Shown here: piece after piece, positions 54,201 to 62,471 of the stretch | How positions within the stretch are numbered: position 1 is the stretch's first letter | Layout of the letters: every line of letters begins with the position of its first letter | Assembly (NCBI RefSeq): GCF_020447315.1 | Contig: NZ_JAJADQ010000009.1 | Coordinates: 163,853 to 227,852 of the forward strand | From: Hymenobacter nitidus | GTDB lineage: Bacteria; Bacteroidota; Bacteroidia; Cytophagales; Hymenobacteraceae | Length of the DNA: 64,000 bases | Direction of reading: 5' to 3' | Notes under the pieces: model-generated | Database searches by the model: none | Told to the model about the DNA's origin: nothing | Seen by the model: the letters and a program-made list of their open reading frames with translations, nothing else | Made by a program: the position numbers and the translations under genes

Positions 54201-54473
54201 GATGGTCGTTTTGGAGTACGGGTAGTAGCCAATCAGCGAAGTGATGCGCTGCAGCTCCTTTTCCGCGTACTCGGCCGCCCGACGGGCCGCCACTTCGCCG
54301 CCGGCATAGAAATAGATGTTAAAGTTCTGGGTGCTGAGCTGCTGCCAGTCGAAGTCCTTATACTGAATGCGGACCCGCCCAAAAGGCTCCTGCGCCGTCT
54401 GGGCCTGGGCTGCGTCTCCTGCCGACAGCACCAGAGCTGCCGATAACGCCACGAGTAAGGATAAGTGCTTCAT
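51249..54473 (-). CDS. Peptidase-like/TolB-propeller/outer-membrane-barrel protein
   Basis: A 1074-aa exported protein. Signal peptide to about residue 25; an N-terminal domain (about 30-270) resembling M1/MA-clan peptidase-like domains; a TolB/PD40 beta-propeller (about 290-650) with repeats such as LSPNGQQLAYVSNERGRYR; a low-complexity Pro/Ala/Thr region (about 660-730); and a C-terminal Omp85-like barrel (about 740-1074) ending in an aromatic strand. The zinc motif is lost: YQITR (143-147) where HExxH is expected and WFVTGAS at 174-180 where a Glu ligand is expected. It may be a surface binding or assembly protein. It is encoded 23 bases after the DAO-type gene. Confidence 0.75.
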   Translation of the reverse strand: MKHLSLLVALSAALVLSAGDAAQAQTAQEPFGRVRIQYKDFDWQQLSTQNFNIYFYAGGEVAARRAAEYAEKELQRITSLIGYYPYSKTTIMLYNSVGDLRQSNVGLDTDKYQTGGETELLRMSKVQLAFQGQQTIFKRDLSYQITRVLLNDMMYGGSLKEVIQSSYLLQLPDWFVTGASAYAAEGWSVDMDNYMRDMTQKVESNKSSQFFVRNPELAGQSIWNYIAERYGYTTIQNILNLTRITRDVEVGISSSLNVPYKVFLKDWLAYYRQLNAQPQTAFVLPEEARQLSKNNRKGILYTQPVLSPNGQQLAYVSNERGRYRVLVTNRGGSGRRVIHRGGYKTPDQQVENRLPALAWRGNGQVAVAEMAKGNMSLRLRPADGGAGGLFARLKEGLPFIGSAGSTVFRPFSQVLDLSYSPDGKSLVFSGVRNGQNDLYLLRAGSRTPEKLTNDVFDDVQPVFLPGGTGIVFSSNRWLDSAGTAKGSFGSVVNNYDLFFYHLDGRAQPVETLVSTISNEGRPRAMSDDEILFLGEESGVRSIYRYSFKTKQHVPVSSFQPNLESFDFNPTTGALGFVAIDKARNFVYLYPTYALPESLTLYKTARQETLEDRSRAPQRAATPQPAKPVATETQDTPPPATAPGKNDGQINTSDYQFEEDAPAQPAPRRKRSDVAALPTASPADALTVLGPVKYDKRFSIDNVVSSLYADPLLGLGLIGQANMADLFEDHRIRAGIFALTDLRTSNIYAEYTNLRKRYDWSIGYQKQAYFFDTENRRLRFGRHEVSPTIAYPLTHSLSVRGGPRFVNVNRTIISEFTTDNDINRSYLGVSGELVFDNAISTGVNMMEGTRMKIGVLKLNGIDDGKQGFGKIYVDLRHYQKVHRQIIWANRASFGSFFGNAAQTFRLGGMDNWLNARYDDGRLTPSSAEFSDPTQVFYQQFVTNLRGFDYSKRNGPRYVLFNTELRVPIIQYLSRKPIYSGFFRNLQLTAFSDAGSAYSGSNPFNENNSFNTQVKGGAGGAFTATVINFRNPMLIGYGFGMRTTLLGFYGKADIAWGQEDYVQKGPKFYFTLGYDF

Positions 54474-54496
54474 AGAGAAGGCAAAAAGCGGAGAAA

Positions 54497-55591
54497 TCAG
54501 GAAGAAAAGCCGGCCTCGGAAAGGCTAGCTATATATAACGCGGAATACCGCCGAATATTGACCTCGGGCCATAATTCCGCCGTGCCTTCCAGCACGTCGG
54601 CAAAATGGGCGGCCAGCCGCGGAGCAATCATTACTCCTTTGGAGCCGAAGCCGTTACATATACTCACAACCGGCCAGGCCGGATGCACTCCTACTAACGG
54701 TTTTCGGTCCTGCACGGCCGGCCGGATTCCGATCCGCTGGCCGACCACCGAAAACGGCTGGTCCGTCATGCCCGCCAGCTTTTGGCTGAGCTCCTGCCGG
54801 GCCTGCTCCGTAATAGCATCGGCAAACGGGGGCCGCCGGTACGTAGCGCCCACCCGAAACCGCTCCTGCCCCAGCGGCACCACGTAAGCGCCCTTGTTGA
54901 GCACCTGCGCCTCCGACAGGCCGGGGCACTCCACGTCGAGCACCTCGCCCTGATTGGGCCGCAGAGGCAGCCAGTTAAAGTACGGATTTTGCGTGGCCGC
55001 GCTGCCTTCGCAGAAGATAATATGCTTGGCGCGCACCTCTCCCGCGTACACAACGCCGCTGGCATCGACAACAAGTTGATCCGGGGCAAAAGTTTCGCGC
55101 CGGAGCCACCCATTTTGCAGGCCTTCTTCGGCCAGTGCCGTCAGCACTTCGCGCAGGGCCACATACCCCCCGCGCCGGATGGTTACGCCGCCAAATTCCT
55201 GGCGCAGACCAGGTTTCGGCGCGGGATTCAGGTTGATTTCCTCCACGAAGTCCTGCCAGGGGCTGTCGGCGCTGCGGGCCAGAATGGCGTTTTGCTCGGC
55301 CACCGACGAGAGCAGCTTCAGAATGGGTACTTCAAAGAAGAACTGCTGACCGAAATGCGCTTCTAAACCCTGGTAAAAAGCGGCGGCGGCCGTCATCAGC
55401 TCATCGGCCCGCCAGGTGAGGGCGAAGCGCTGCCCGGCCACGGGGTTCATCAGCCCGGCGGCCACGTTGGAAGCCGAGTCGGGGCGGTAGGCATCGAGCA
55501 CCAGCACGGCCTTGCCGCGGCGCCGTAGCTCGTGGGCCATAGCTGCACCGGCAATGCCGTGGCCGATAATCAGGTAATCATAAGCATTCAT
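54497..55591 (-). CDS. DAO-type FAD-dependent oxidoreductase
   Basis: A 364-aa protein of the D-amino-acid-oxidase/glycine oxidase family. The FAD-binding GxGxxG motif is clear (DYLIIGHGIAGAAMAHEL) and the C-terminal region (VSICNGFGSKGVMIAPRLAA) closes the FAD site. The substrate may be an amine or amino acid, possibly a tRNA-modification intermediate as in MnmC-like proteins; sequence alone does not show which. The ATG at 55591 is chosen because the FAD motif should begin near residue 6. It is divergent from the MBL gene at 55750 and precedes the 1074-aa gene. Confidence 0.85.
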   Translation of the reverse strand: MNAYDYLIIGHGIAGAAMAHELRRRGKAVLVLDAYRPDSASNVAAGLMNPVAGQRFALTWRADELMTAAAAFYQGLEAHFGQQFFFEVPILKLLSSVAEQNAILARSADSPWQDFVEEINLNPAPKPGLRQEFGGVTIRRGGYVALREVLTALAEEGLQNGWLRRETFAPDQLVVDASGVVYAGEVRAKHIIFCEGSAATQNPYFNWLPLRPNQGEVLDVECPGLSEAQVLNKGAYVVPLGQERFRVGATYRRPPFADAITEQARQELSQKLAGMTDQPFSVVGQRIGIRPAVQDRKPLVGVHPAWPVVSICNGFGSKGVMIAPRLAAHFADVLEGTAELWPEVNIRRYSALYIASLSEAGFSS

Positions 55592-55749
55592 AGCGGGCAA
55601 GGTAAGATGAAAACGACAGTAGCGCCCCCGGCAGACCCGGACGGCACCCGGTACCGGCGTGGGGGCCGGGCTGTGCATGTTCGCGGCAAGACTCGTAACT
55701 TACCTCCCCAATCCGTCTGGCCCGGCGCCAGGTTTATTTCATAAGCTAC

Positions 55750-56385
55750 ATGACCGTCTCTGGTTTTACTTTCAACGCTTTTTCCGAAAACACCTACCTG
55801 CTGCACGACGCCACGGGCCAGTGCGTGGTCGTCGACCCTGGCTGCTACGACAAGGCCGAGCAGCAGGCCCTACGCGCCTTTATTGAAGCCCAGGGCCTGC
55901 AGGTAGTGCTGCTGCTGAACACACATTGCCACATCGACCACGTCTTCGGCAACGCGTTTATCCTCGACACTTATAAGGTACCGTTCCTGATTCACGAGGC
56001 CGACCTGGCCACGCTGCGCGCCGTGCCTACTTATGCGCCCAGCTACGGCTTTCCGCACTACAGCCCGGCCGAGCCCACCGGCTTCCTGACGCCCGGCACG
56101 CCCGTAACCTTTGGCGACACGGAGCTGGAAGTGCGCTTCGCGCCCGGCCACGCACCCGGCCACGTCGTGTTCTATCATGCCCCGACCCAGGTGGTCATTG
56201 GCGGCGACGTGCTGTTTCAGGGCAGCATCGGCCGCACCGACCTGCCCGGTGGCGACTACAACACCCTCCTCGACAGCATCCGCACGCAGCTGCTTACGCT
56301 GCCCGATGCCGTAACCGTGTATTCGGGCCACGGCCCGGCTACCACCATTGGCGCTGAGCGACAGTCCAATCCGTTTTTGCGCTAA
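55750..56385 (+). CDS. Metallo-beta-lactamase-fold hydrolase (glyoxalase II-like)
   Basis: A 211-aa cytosolic hydrolase with the metal motif THCHIDHVFGN (HxHxDH), a downstream APGHAPGHVVFYH ligand and GGDVLFQGSIGRTD containing the bridging Asp. Length and motif set fit YcbL/GloB-like members that hydrolyse thioesters such as S-lactoylglutathione. The substrate is unknown, particularly in organisms using other thiols. The gene ends 22 bases before the pssA start. Confidence 0.9.
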   Translation: MTVSGFTFNAFSENTYLLHDATGQCVVVDPGCYDKAEQQALRAFIEAQGLQVVLLLNTHCHIDHVFGNAFILDTYKVPFLIHEADLATLRAVPTYAPSYGFPHYSPAEPTGFLTPGTPVTFGDTELEVRFAPGHAPGHVVFYHAPTQVVIGGDVLFQGSIGRTDLPGGDYNTLLDSIRTQLLTLPDAVTVYSGHGPATTIGAERQSNPFLR

Positions 56386-56407
56386 GTTCGTTTGTCTTTT
56401 CCCTTGC

Positions 56408-57094
56408 ATGAAGAATCACCTTCCCAACGCGGTTACCTGTCTTAATCTGTTTGCCGGCTGCCTGGCCCTGTGCAACATCTTCGCCGGCCACCTCGAAATA
56501 GCTGCCTACCTGGTGGGCCTGGCCGCTGCTTTCGACTTTGCCGACGGCCTGCTGGCCCGGGCCCTGCACGCCTCCTCCCCCATCGGCAAAGACCTCGACT
56601 CGCTGGCCGATATGGTGTCGTTTGGCGTGGTGCCGGGCGCCATTCTGTTTCACTTGCTGCAACAGAGCAGCGGCCTCCCCGAGTGGTTGCCCTACGCGGG
56701 CTTCATCGTGACGGTGTTTTCGGCCCTGCGCCTAGCGAAGTTCAACAACGATACGCGCCAGACCAACTCCTTCATTGGTCTGCCCACGCCCGCCTGCACG
56801 CTGGTTGTGGCGTCGCTGCCGCTCATTCTGGCCCACGACACTTTCAGCCTGAGCTCGGTTATTTTGAATCCGTGGGTATTGCTGGGCCTCACCCTGCTGC
56901 TCTCGGGCCTGCTGGTGGCCGAAATTCCGCTGTTTGCCCTCAAGTTCAAGAACCTGACCTGGCAGGATAACTCCCTGCGCTTCATCTTTCTGCTGCTGGC
57001 CGTGGCACTGCTGGTCGTATTGCAGGCGGCCGCCATTCCGCTCATTGTGCTGTTGTATGTAGGACTGTCCGTAATCCGGCCGGCTTACGGCTAA
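56408..57094 (+). CDS. pssA: CDP-diacylglycerol-serine O-phosphatidyltransferase
   Basis: A 228-aa polytopic membrane enzyme. The CDP-alcohol phosphotransferase signature DG-x2-AR-x8-G-x3-D-x3-D is present as DGLLARALHASSPIGKDLDSLAD (about residues 49-71, shown here by its key residues D, G, A, R, G, D and D). Length and the absence of a second soluble domain fit Bacteroidota PssA, which makes phosphatidylserine. The ATG at 56408 is chosen over an in-frame start at 56348 that overlaps the MBL gene and lacks the expected hydrophobic start. Confidence 0.9.
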   Translation: MKNHLPNAVTCLNLFAGCLALCNIFAGHLEIAAYLVGLAAAFDFADGLLARALHASSPIGKDLDSLADMVSFGVVPGAILFHLLQQSSGLPEWLPYAGFIVTVFSALRLAKFNNDTRQTNSFIGLPTPACTLVVASLPLILAHDTFSLSSVILNPWVLLGLTLLLSGLLVAEIPLFALKFKNLTWQDNSLRFIFLLLAVALLVVLQAAAIPLIVLLYVGLSVIRPAYG

Positions 57095-57230
57095 GATTTT
57101 GGATGAAAATCTCACAATATTTAGATCTTTTGGTAGTTAAGTAGCCACGGATTGGGTGAACCGCTTTGATAGGGAGCGTGTTGCAAGCTCATCCTTCCGT
57201 TTATCTGCCTACTGCCCTGCACAAACCTCT

Positions 57231-60200
57231 ATGCGCTACTCTACTTTCCTGGTTGTTTTATGGTGTCTAACACTAGGTGCTGTCGTGCCGGGAAGGGCGC
57301 AGGGGGCCGAACAGGTAGTACGCGGCCAGCTAACGTGGAAGGGTACTGTTCAGGCTCTTAGTAAGACCGGGCAGGTGCGGCGCGTCCCTAATTTCGGGGG
57401 TGCCACCTTCCGGCCCGGCGAGCAGGTTCCCAATTACCAGTTGCGCATTCCGGGAGAAGTAAGCCAGGGCCAGGTGCGCAATGCCGTCTACGAGGCCTTT
57501 TCCGCCGCCGACGCCAAGCTGTTGGACCTGCCCAGCCTGCCCACCAGCCCCGACGTGCGCCTGACCATCGGCACCGAGCAGCGCCGGCCCGTGACTACGG
57601 CGCTGGTGCAGGCCGTGCGCCGCAGCCCCCAGACCGGACAAGCCGAGAAGCTGATTTCCTTTGAGTATGCCTACTCGCTGAGTACCAACCAGAACCGTCG
57701 CAAGGCCCGCAAGTACGCCACCTCCTCGGTGCTGAGCCAGGGCAAGTGGGCGAAAGTGGGCGTGGCTACCAGTGGTATGTATAAGCTGGACAAAAAGGCG
57801 TTGGAAACCCTGGGCATCGACATGCAGGGCCGTGACCCGCGCCGCCTGAAGATCTATGGCAATGCCATGGGCACCCTGCCCCAGGCCAACAGCGCCTACC
57901 GCCCCGACGACCTGGCGGAAAATGCCATTTTTGTATCGGGTGAAAACGACAATTCTTTCGACGACGGCGACTACGTGCTTTTCTACGCCCGGGGGCCGCA
58001 TACCTGGGAGCTGACCGATCCGAAGAGCGCTACTCCGCGCTTCCGGCACAAGCTGAACGTCTACACCGACACGGCCTATTACTTCGTTACAGTCGGCACT
58101 ACGCCGGGCCTGCGCGTGGGTGCCCCACGCACAGTGGCCGGCACTCCTACTGCTACCATCAATCAGTTCACGGAGCACGAGTTCCACGAGCAGGAGCTGA
58201 TTAACCTCGCCAAATCCGGCCGGCAGTGGCTAGGCGAAGGCTTCACCAACAACACGACCTCCCGCGAGGTTACCCTTACCGTGCCGGATATGGTACCGGG
58301 CGGCACGCTGCAGCTTACTTCCCAGGTCGCCGGGGCTTCCATCTACGGCACCAGCACCCGGTTTCAGGTAAGCCTAAATGGCACGGCGCTGGGCTCGGGC
58401 CAGAACCTGAGCGGCTACAGCCGTACTCCCGACTGGTATCCGGAAGTAGCCAACCTGGATCAGCAGACGTTTACGTATCCTATTCCGAGCACCCCGGCCG
58501 CTGATTTGCGCGTCCGGCTCTCGTTTGCTAGCCCCGCTGACCCCTCGGGGCAGGGTTACCTCGACTATCTGGAGGTGAATGCCCCCCGCCGGCTGCGGCT
58601 CACCGGTAATCAGCTCAAGTTTAACTCCGTGCCTGGGGAGCCTCTCAGCGAATTCCTGCTGGGCGCTCCGGCTGGCACCGTCGTCTGGGATGTGACCAAC
58701 CCGCGCCAGCCGCAGTCACTGGCCCTGGCCAGCACCGGCAATTTCGTGGCGCGCACCGACACCGTACGGGAATTTGTGGCCTTCACCGGCTCCAGCTTCG
58801 AGGCACCGCCGCGGTTGTTCCGCAACGTCGGCAACCAAAATCTGCATGCCCGCCTCAACCTCGACGGCAACCTGGACCTGGTTATCGTTACCTACCCGCC
58901 TTTCAAAGCAGAGGCCGACCGCCTGGCAGCCTACCGCCGCACCCACGACAATCTGCGGGTGGAGGTAGTGACCACCACGGAGGTGTACAACGAGTTCAGC
59001 TCCGGGGGGCAGGATGTCACGGCCATCCGGGACATGATGAAGATGGTGTATGACCGCAACACCAGCGGCAAGCGCAATTTCCTGCTGCTGTTTGGCGACG
59101 CCTCCTACGATTATAAATCCGACCCGACCAACGACGTCAAAGCACTGCCTGGGTGGTGGGAAAACCGCTCCCCCCTCAACGGCGACAAGATTGCGCAGAA
59201 CTTTGTGCCTACGTATGAGTCGCGCGAGTCTCTTGCCCTGACTTATACCCGTTACCTGTCTTCTCCCGCTGGCAAGGGTGTTACCTTTTGCTCTGATGAC
59301 TATTTCGGCCTGCTCGATGATAATGAGGGGGAGTGGGATGAAGACGAGAGCAATGAGCTAATCGACATCGGCATTGGCCGCCTTCCCATCCGGACTCCGC
59401 GTGACCAGCCCCGCTCCGCGGCGCAGGCGGCCCTGGTGGTGAATAAAATCATCCGCTACGACGAGCCCGGTAGCTTCGGCAACTGGCGCAACCGCGTCAC
59501 CTTCGTGGCCGACGATGGCAACGGCTCCATCCACATCAATGACTCGGCCAACCCGCAGTCGGATAGCATTTCGTCCCAGCACCCGGAATATAATGTTCAT
59601 AAAATCTACCTGGACTTAAACCCCCAGACCATTGCCGCCGCGGGCCAGCGTTCCCCGGAAACGAATAAGGCCATCGACGAATCTATTGAGCAAGGCTCCC
59701 TGATTGTGCATTACAGCGGCCACGGCGGCCCCAAAGGCTGGGCCGATGAGCAGATTCTCACCAAGCAGTCGGTATTGGGTTTGCAGAACCGCAACCGGCT
59801 TACCTTTATGGTAACCGGCACCTGCGACTTTGGCACCTACGACAACCCGGAGGAAGATTCCGGGGGCGAGTTGGTCTTGACCGATATCGAGGGCGGCGCC
59901 GTCGGCCTGCTCACCACTACCCGCCTGGCTTTTGCCGACCGGAGCGCTACGTTGTCCCGCAATTTCTACAACACGGCCTTTGTCCCGGTGAACGGCACAA
60001 TGCCACGCCTGGGCGAGGTAATCAACTTCGCCAAAAACAACAGCGTTAGCGCCAGCTACAACCGTAACTACGTGCTCCTCGGCGACCCTACCGCCCGCCT
60101 GGCCTATCCGGCCCAGGACGTGGCCATCGACTCCATCAACGGCAAACCACTGACGGCGGCCTCGACTGATACTCTGCAGGCGCTGGCCACCGTGAAATTA

Positions 60201-61211
60201 TCAGGGTTGGTGAAAACGGGCCCTGCTCTCAACAAGGACTTCTCGGGTCAGGCCCACGTGACGGTGTATGAGAAGCCCACGGTGGTGTACACGCTAAAAA
60301 ACGAGTTTGACGACATTGTTCTGCCCGTTACCATTCAGGAAAATATCATCTACGATGGGCAGGCCACCGTGCGCAACGGCCGTTTTCAGCTCAGCTTCGT
60401 GGTTCCCAAGGACATTAACTACAGTGTTGGCCTGGGCAAGATTCAACTCTATGCCCAAGACCCCACGCGTATCGTAGATGCCAATGGCTACCACAAGCTC
60501 CTGGTAGGTGGTGCCGCCAAAGCCGTAGCCCTAGATACGATTCCACCCTTGGTGAAGCTGTTCATGGACCGGGAGACTTTCGTGTTTGGCGGGCTCACGG
60601 GCACCACCACCACGCTGCTGGCGCATCTGTCGGATGATAACGGCATCAACACGGCGGGTTCCGGTATCGGCCACGAAATCACCGCTACGCTCGATAATGA
60701 CCCCACCAAGCTGTCGGTACTCAACGACTTCTACACCGCCGACGTCGACAGCTACCGGTCGGGCAAAGTAAAGTATTTGTTTAAAGATCTGGCGACCGGC
60801 CCCCACGTGCTTCGCCTCAAAGCCTGGGACACGTTTAATAACTCAACCCAGCAGGACATTGAGTTTATTGCGGCCAATACGGAGAAATTAGCGCTGGAGC
60901 ACGTCTTAAACTATCCCAACCCCTTCGCCAAGACCACAACTTTCCAGTTCGACCACAACCGCACCTCCGACGACCTGGACGTGCAGGTGCAGATCTTTAC
61001 CATCTCCGGGCGGTTGGTTCGCACGCTTCGGACAACCATTATTGGTAGTGGCCCGCACGTGGGACCCAACCAGAGTGGCTTGGTCTGGAACGGCCGCGAC
61101 GAGTACGAAGACCAACTTGCGCGCGGCGTTTACGTCTACCGCATCAGCGTCCGGTCTCAGCGCGACAATGCCACGGCCTCGAAGTTCGAGAAACTGGTTA
61201 TCCTGAATTAA
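57231..61211 (+). CDS. porU: Type IX secretion system sortase PorU
   Basis: A 1326-aa outer-membrane/surface protein. Signal peptide to about residue 23, an N-terminal region with Ig-like parts, a gingipain-like C25 peptidase domain with the His-Cys dyad (His831 in HYSGHGG, Cys865 in TGTCDFG), and a C-terminal Ig-like domain ending in a YPNPF...KLVILN sorting-type strand. PorU removes the T9SS sorting domain of cargo and attaches it to lipopolysaccharide or anchors it on the surface. The ATG at 57231 starts the signal peptide; an in-frame GTG at 57156 would add an unlikely extension. It is followed by porV 54 bases later. Confidence 0.93.
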   Translation: MRYSTFLVVLWCLTLGAVVPGRAQGAEQVVRGQLTWKGTVQALSKTGQVRRVPNFGGATFRPGEQVPNYQLRIPGEVSQGQVRNAVYEAFSAADAKLLDLPSLPTSPDVRLTIGTEQRRPVTTALVQAVRRSPQTGQAEKLISFEYAYSLSTNQNRRKARKYATSSVLSQGKWAKVGVATSGMYKLDKKALETLGIDMQGRDPRRLKIYGNAMGTLPQANSAYRPDDLAENAIFVSGENDNSFDDGDYVLFYARGPHTWELTDPKSATPRFRHKLNVYTDTAYYFVTVGTTPGLRVGAPRTVAGTPTATINQFTEHEFHEQELINLAKSGRQWLGEGFTNNTTSREVTLTVPDMVPGGTLQLTSQVAGASIYGTSTRFQVSLNGTALGSGQNLSGYSRTPDWYPEVANLDQQTFTYPIPSTPAADLRVRLSFASPADPSGQGYLDYLEVNAPRRLRLTGNQLKFNSVPGEPLSEFLLGAPAGTVVWDVTNPRQPQSLALASTGNFVARTDTVREFVAFTGSSFEAPPRLFRNVGNQNLHARLNLDGNLDLVIVTYPPFKAEADRLAAYRRTHDNLRVEVVTTTEVYNEFSSGGQDVTAIRDMMKMVYDRNTSGKRNFLLLFGDASYDYKSDPTNDVKALPGWWENRSPLNGDKIAQNFVPTYESRESLALTYTRYLSSPAGKGVTFCSDDYFGLLDDNEGEWDEDESNELIDIGIGRLPIRTPRDQPRSAAQAALVVNKIIRYDEPGSFGNWRNRVTFVADDGNGSIHINDSANPQSDSISSQHPEYNVHKIYLDLNPQTIAAAGQRSPETNKAIDESIEQGSLIVHYSGHGGPKGWADEQILTKQSVLGLQNRNRLTFMVTGTCDFGTYDNPEEDSGGELVLTDIEGGAVGLLTTTRLAFADRSATLSRNFYNTAFVPVNGTMPRLGEVINFAKNNSVSASYNRNYVLLGDPTARLAYPAQDVAIDSINGKPLTAASTDTLQALATVKLSGLVKTGPALNKDFSGQAHVTVYEKPTVVYTLKNEFDDIVLPVTIQENIIYDGQATVRNGRFQLSFVVPKDINYSVGLGKIQLYAQDPTRIVDANGYHKLLVGGAAKAVALDTIPPLVKLFMDRETFVFGGLTGTTTTLLAHLSDDNGINTAGSGIGHEITATLDNDPTKLSVLNDFYTADVDSYRSGKVKYLFKDLATGPHVLRLKAWDTFNNSTQQDIEFIAANTEKLALEHVLNYPNPFAKTTTFQFDHNRTSDDLDVQVQIFTISGRLVRTLRTTIIGSGPHVGPNQSGLVWNGRDEYEDQLARGVYVYRISVRSQRDNATASKFEKLVILN

Positions 61212-61265
61212 TCTGCCTGCTTTTACCGCATTTTCGTTTCCTTTTTCGCTCTTCTTGCTCTTTTT

Positions 61266-62462
61266 ATGACATTGTTGAAGCTGCCTTTGCGATTAGCGCT
61301 CCTGCCCGGCCTGCTGGGCATCTCTGTCGCAGCACAGGCTCAGACTGCACCCAACACCATCACCACCGCCGTACCTATCCTGACGCTCAGCCCCGATGCC
61401 CGCTCGGCAGCTCTGGGCGAGGCCGGGGTAGCTATTTCGCCCGATGCCAACGCCTCGTATCACAACGCAGGCAAGCTGGGCTTCCTGACCAGCAAGTACG
61501 GTGCGTCGCCTTCGTATTCGCCCTGGTTGCGGAACGTGACGGACGATATGGGGTTGGCCTACCTCTCAGGGTTTACCAAAATCGGACAACGTTCGGCTCT
61601 GGCAGCGTCACTGATGTATTTCGACTTGGGCAAGATTGAATATCGTGACATCAACAACCGTCCGGGCCCCACGGTGAATCCCAAGGAATATGCCGTGAGC
61701 GTTTCCTACGGTCAGAAGCTGACCGACAACTTCGGGGTCGGCATTACGGCGCGTTATATCCGCTCCAACCTCACTGGTGAAACCACCAGTGGCCAGCCCG
61801 GCAACTCGGCTGCTGTAGATCTGGGAGCCTACTACACCAAGGACCTTTCCATTGGTCCCGGCGACTATAATCTCGCGCTTGGTGCTACTGTCTCCAACAT
61901 CGGTAACAAGATGACCTACACCAACGCGCTGCAGGCCGACTTTTTGCCGACGACCTTCAAGCTGGGTACGGCCATCACCCGTGAGCTGGACGCCTACAAT
62001 AAAATCACGTTCACCATCGACGGCAGCAAGCTCCTGGTCCCGACTCCTTATTACATGGAAGGCGATACAACGGGCTTTGGCAAGAGCATCCGGGCCAAGA
62101 ACGCTGACATCCGGGCCAAGGGTGTTGTTAGTGGTATCGTTGGCTCCTTCACCGACGCACCCGGAGGCTTCAGCGAAGAGCTGAAAGAAATCAATATTTC
62201 TGCCGGCCTCGAATATTGGTACAACGACCTGCTAGCTGCGCGCGTAGGCTATTTCTACGAAAATCCAGTTAAGGGCGACCGGCAATACCTAAGCTTTGGT
62301 ATCGGAGTCCGTTACCAGGTTTTCGGAGTCGACGGCACATACTTGGTGCCCAACCAGCGGGCCAACCCACTGGCCCAAACTATTCGCGTATCCTTGCACT
62401 TTAACTTTAATAAGTCCGAGGAGGCTTTTGGACCCGGCGACGATTCCACTCCTATCAACTAA
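61266..62462 (+). CDS. porV: Type IX secretion system outer-membrane protein PorV
   Basis: A 398-aa outer-membrane barrel of the FadL-like PorV family: signal peptide ending near AAQAQ, an early conserved TLSPDARSAALGEAGVAIS, and a series of barrel strands ending in a C-terminal LHFNF strand. PorV carries cargo from the Sov translocon to PorU. The porU-porV pairing is conserved in Bacteroidota. The ATG at 61266 directly precedes the signal peptide, and a gene encoding an M16-like protein starts 10 bases after its end. Confidence 0.93.
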   Translation: MTLLKLPLRLALLPGLLGISVAAQAQTAPNTITTAVPILTLSPDARSAALGEAGVAISPDANASYHNAGKLGFLTSKYGASPSYSPWLRNVTDDMGLAYLSGFTKIGQRSALAASLMYFDLGKIEYRDINNRPGPTVNPKEYAVSVSYGQKLTDNFGVGITARYIRSNLTGETTSGQPGNSAAVDLGAYYTKDLSIGPGDYNLALGATVSNIGNKMTYTNALQADFLPTTFKLGTAITRELDAYNKITFTIDGSKLLVPTPYYMEGDTTGFGKSIRAKNADIRAKGVVSGIVGSFTDAPGGFSEELKEINISAGLEYWYNDLLAARVGYFYENPVKGDRQYLSFGIGVRYQVFGVDGTYLVPNQRANPLAQTIRVSLHFNFNKSEEAFGPGDDSTPIN

Positions 62463-62471
62463 CCCGATTTC

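Noticed and set aside
57094..57112. 7-bp AT-rich hairpin after pssA
   Set aside because: The stem is short and AT-rich with no T-run; too weak to call a terminator.
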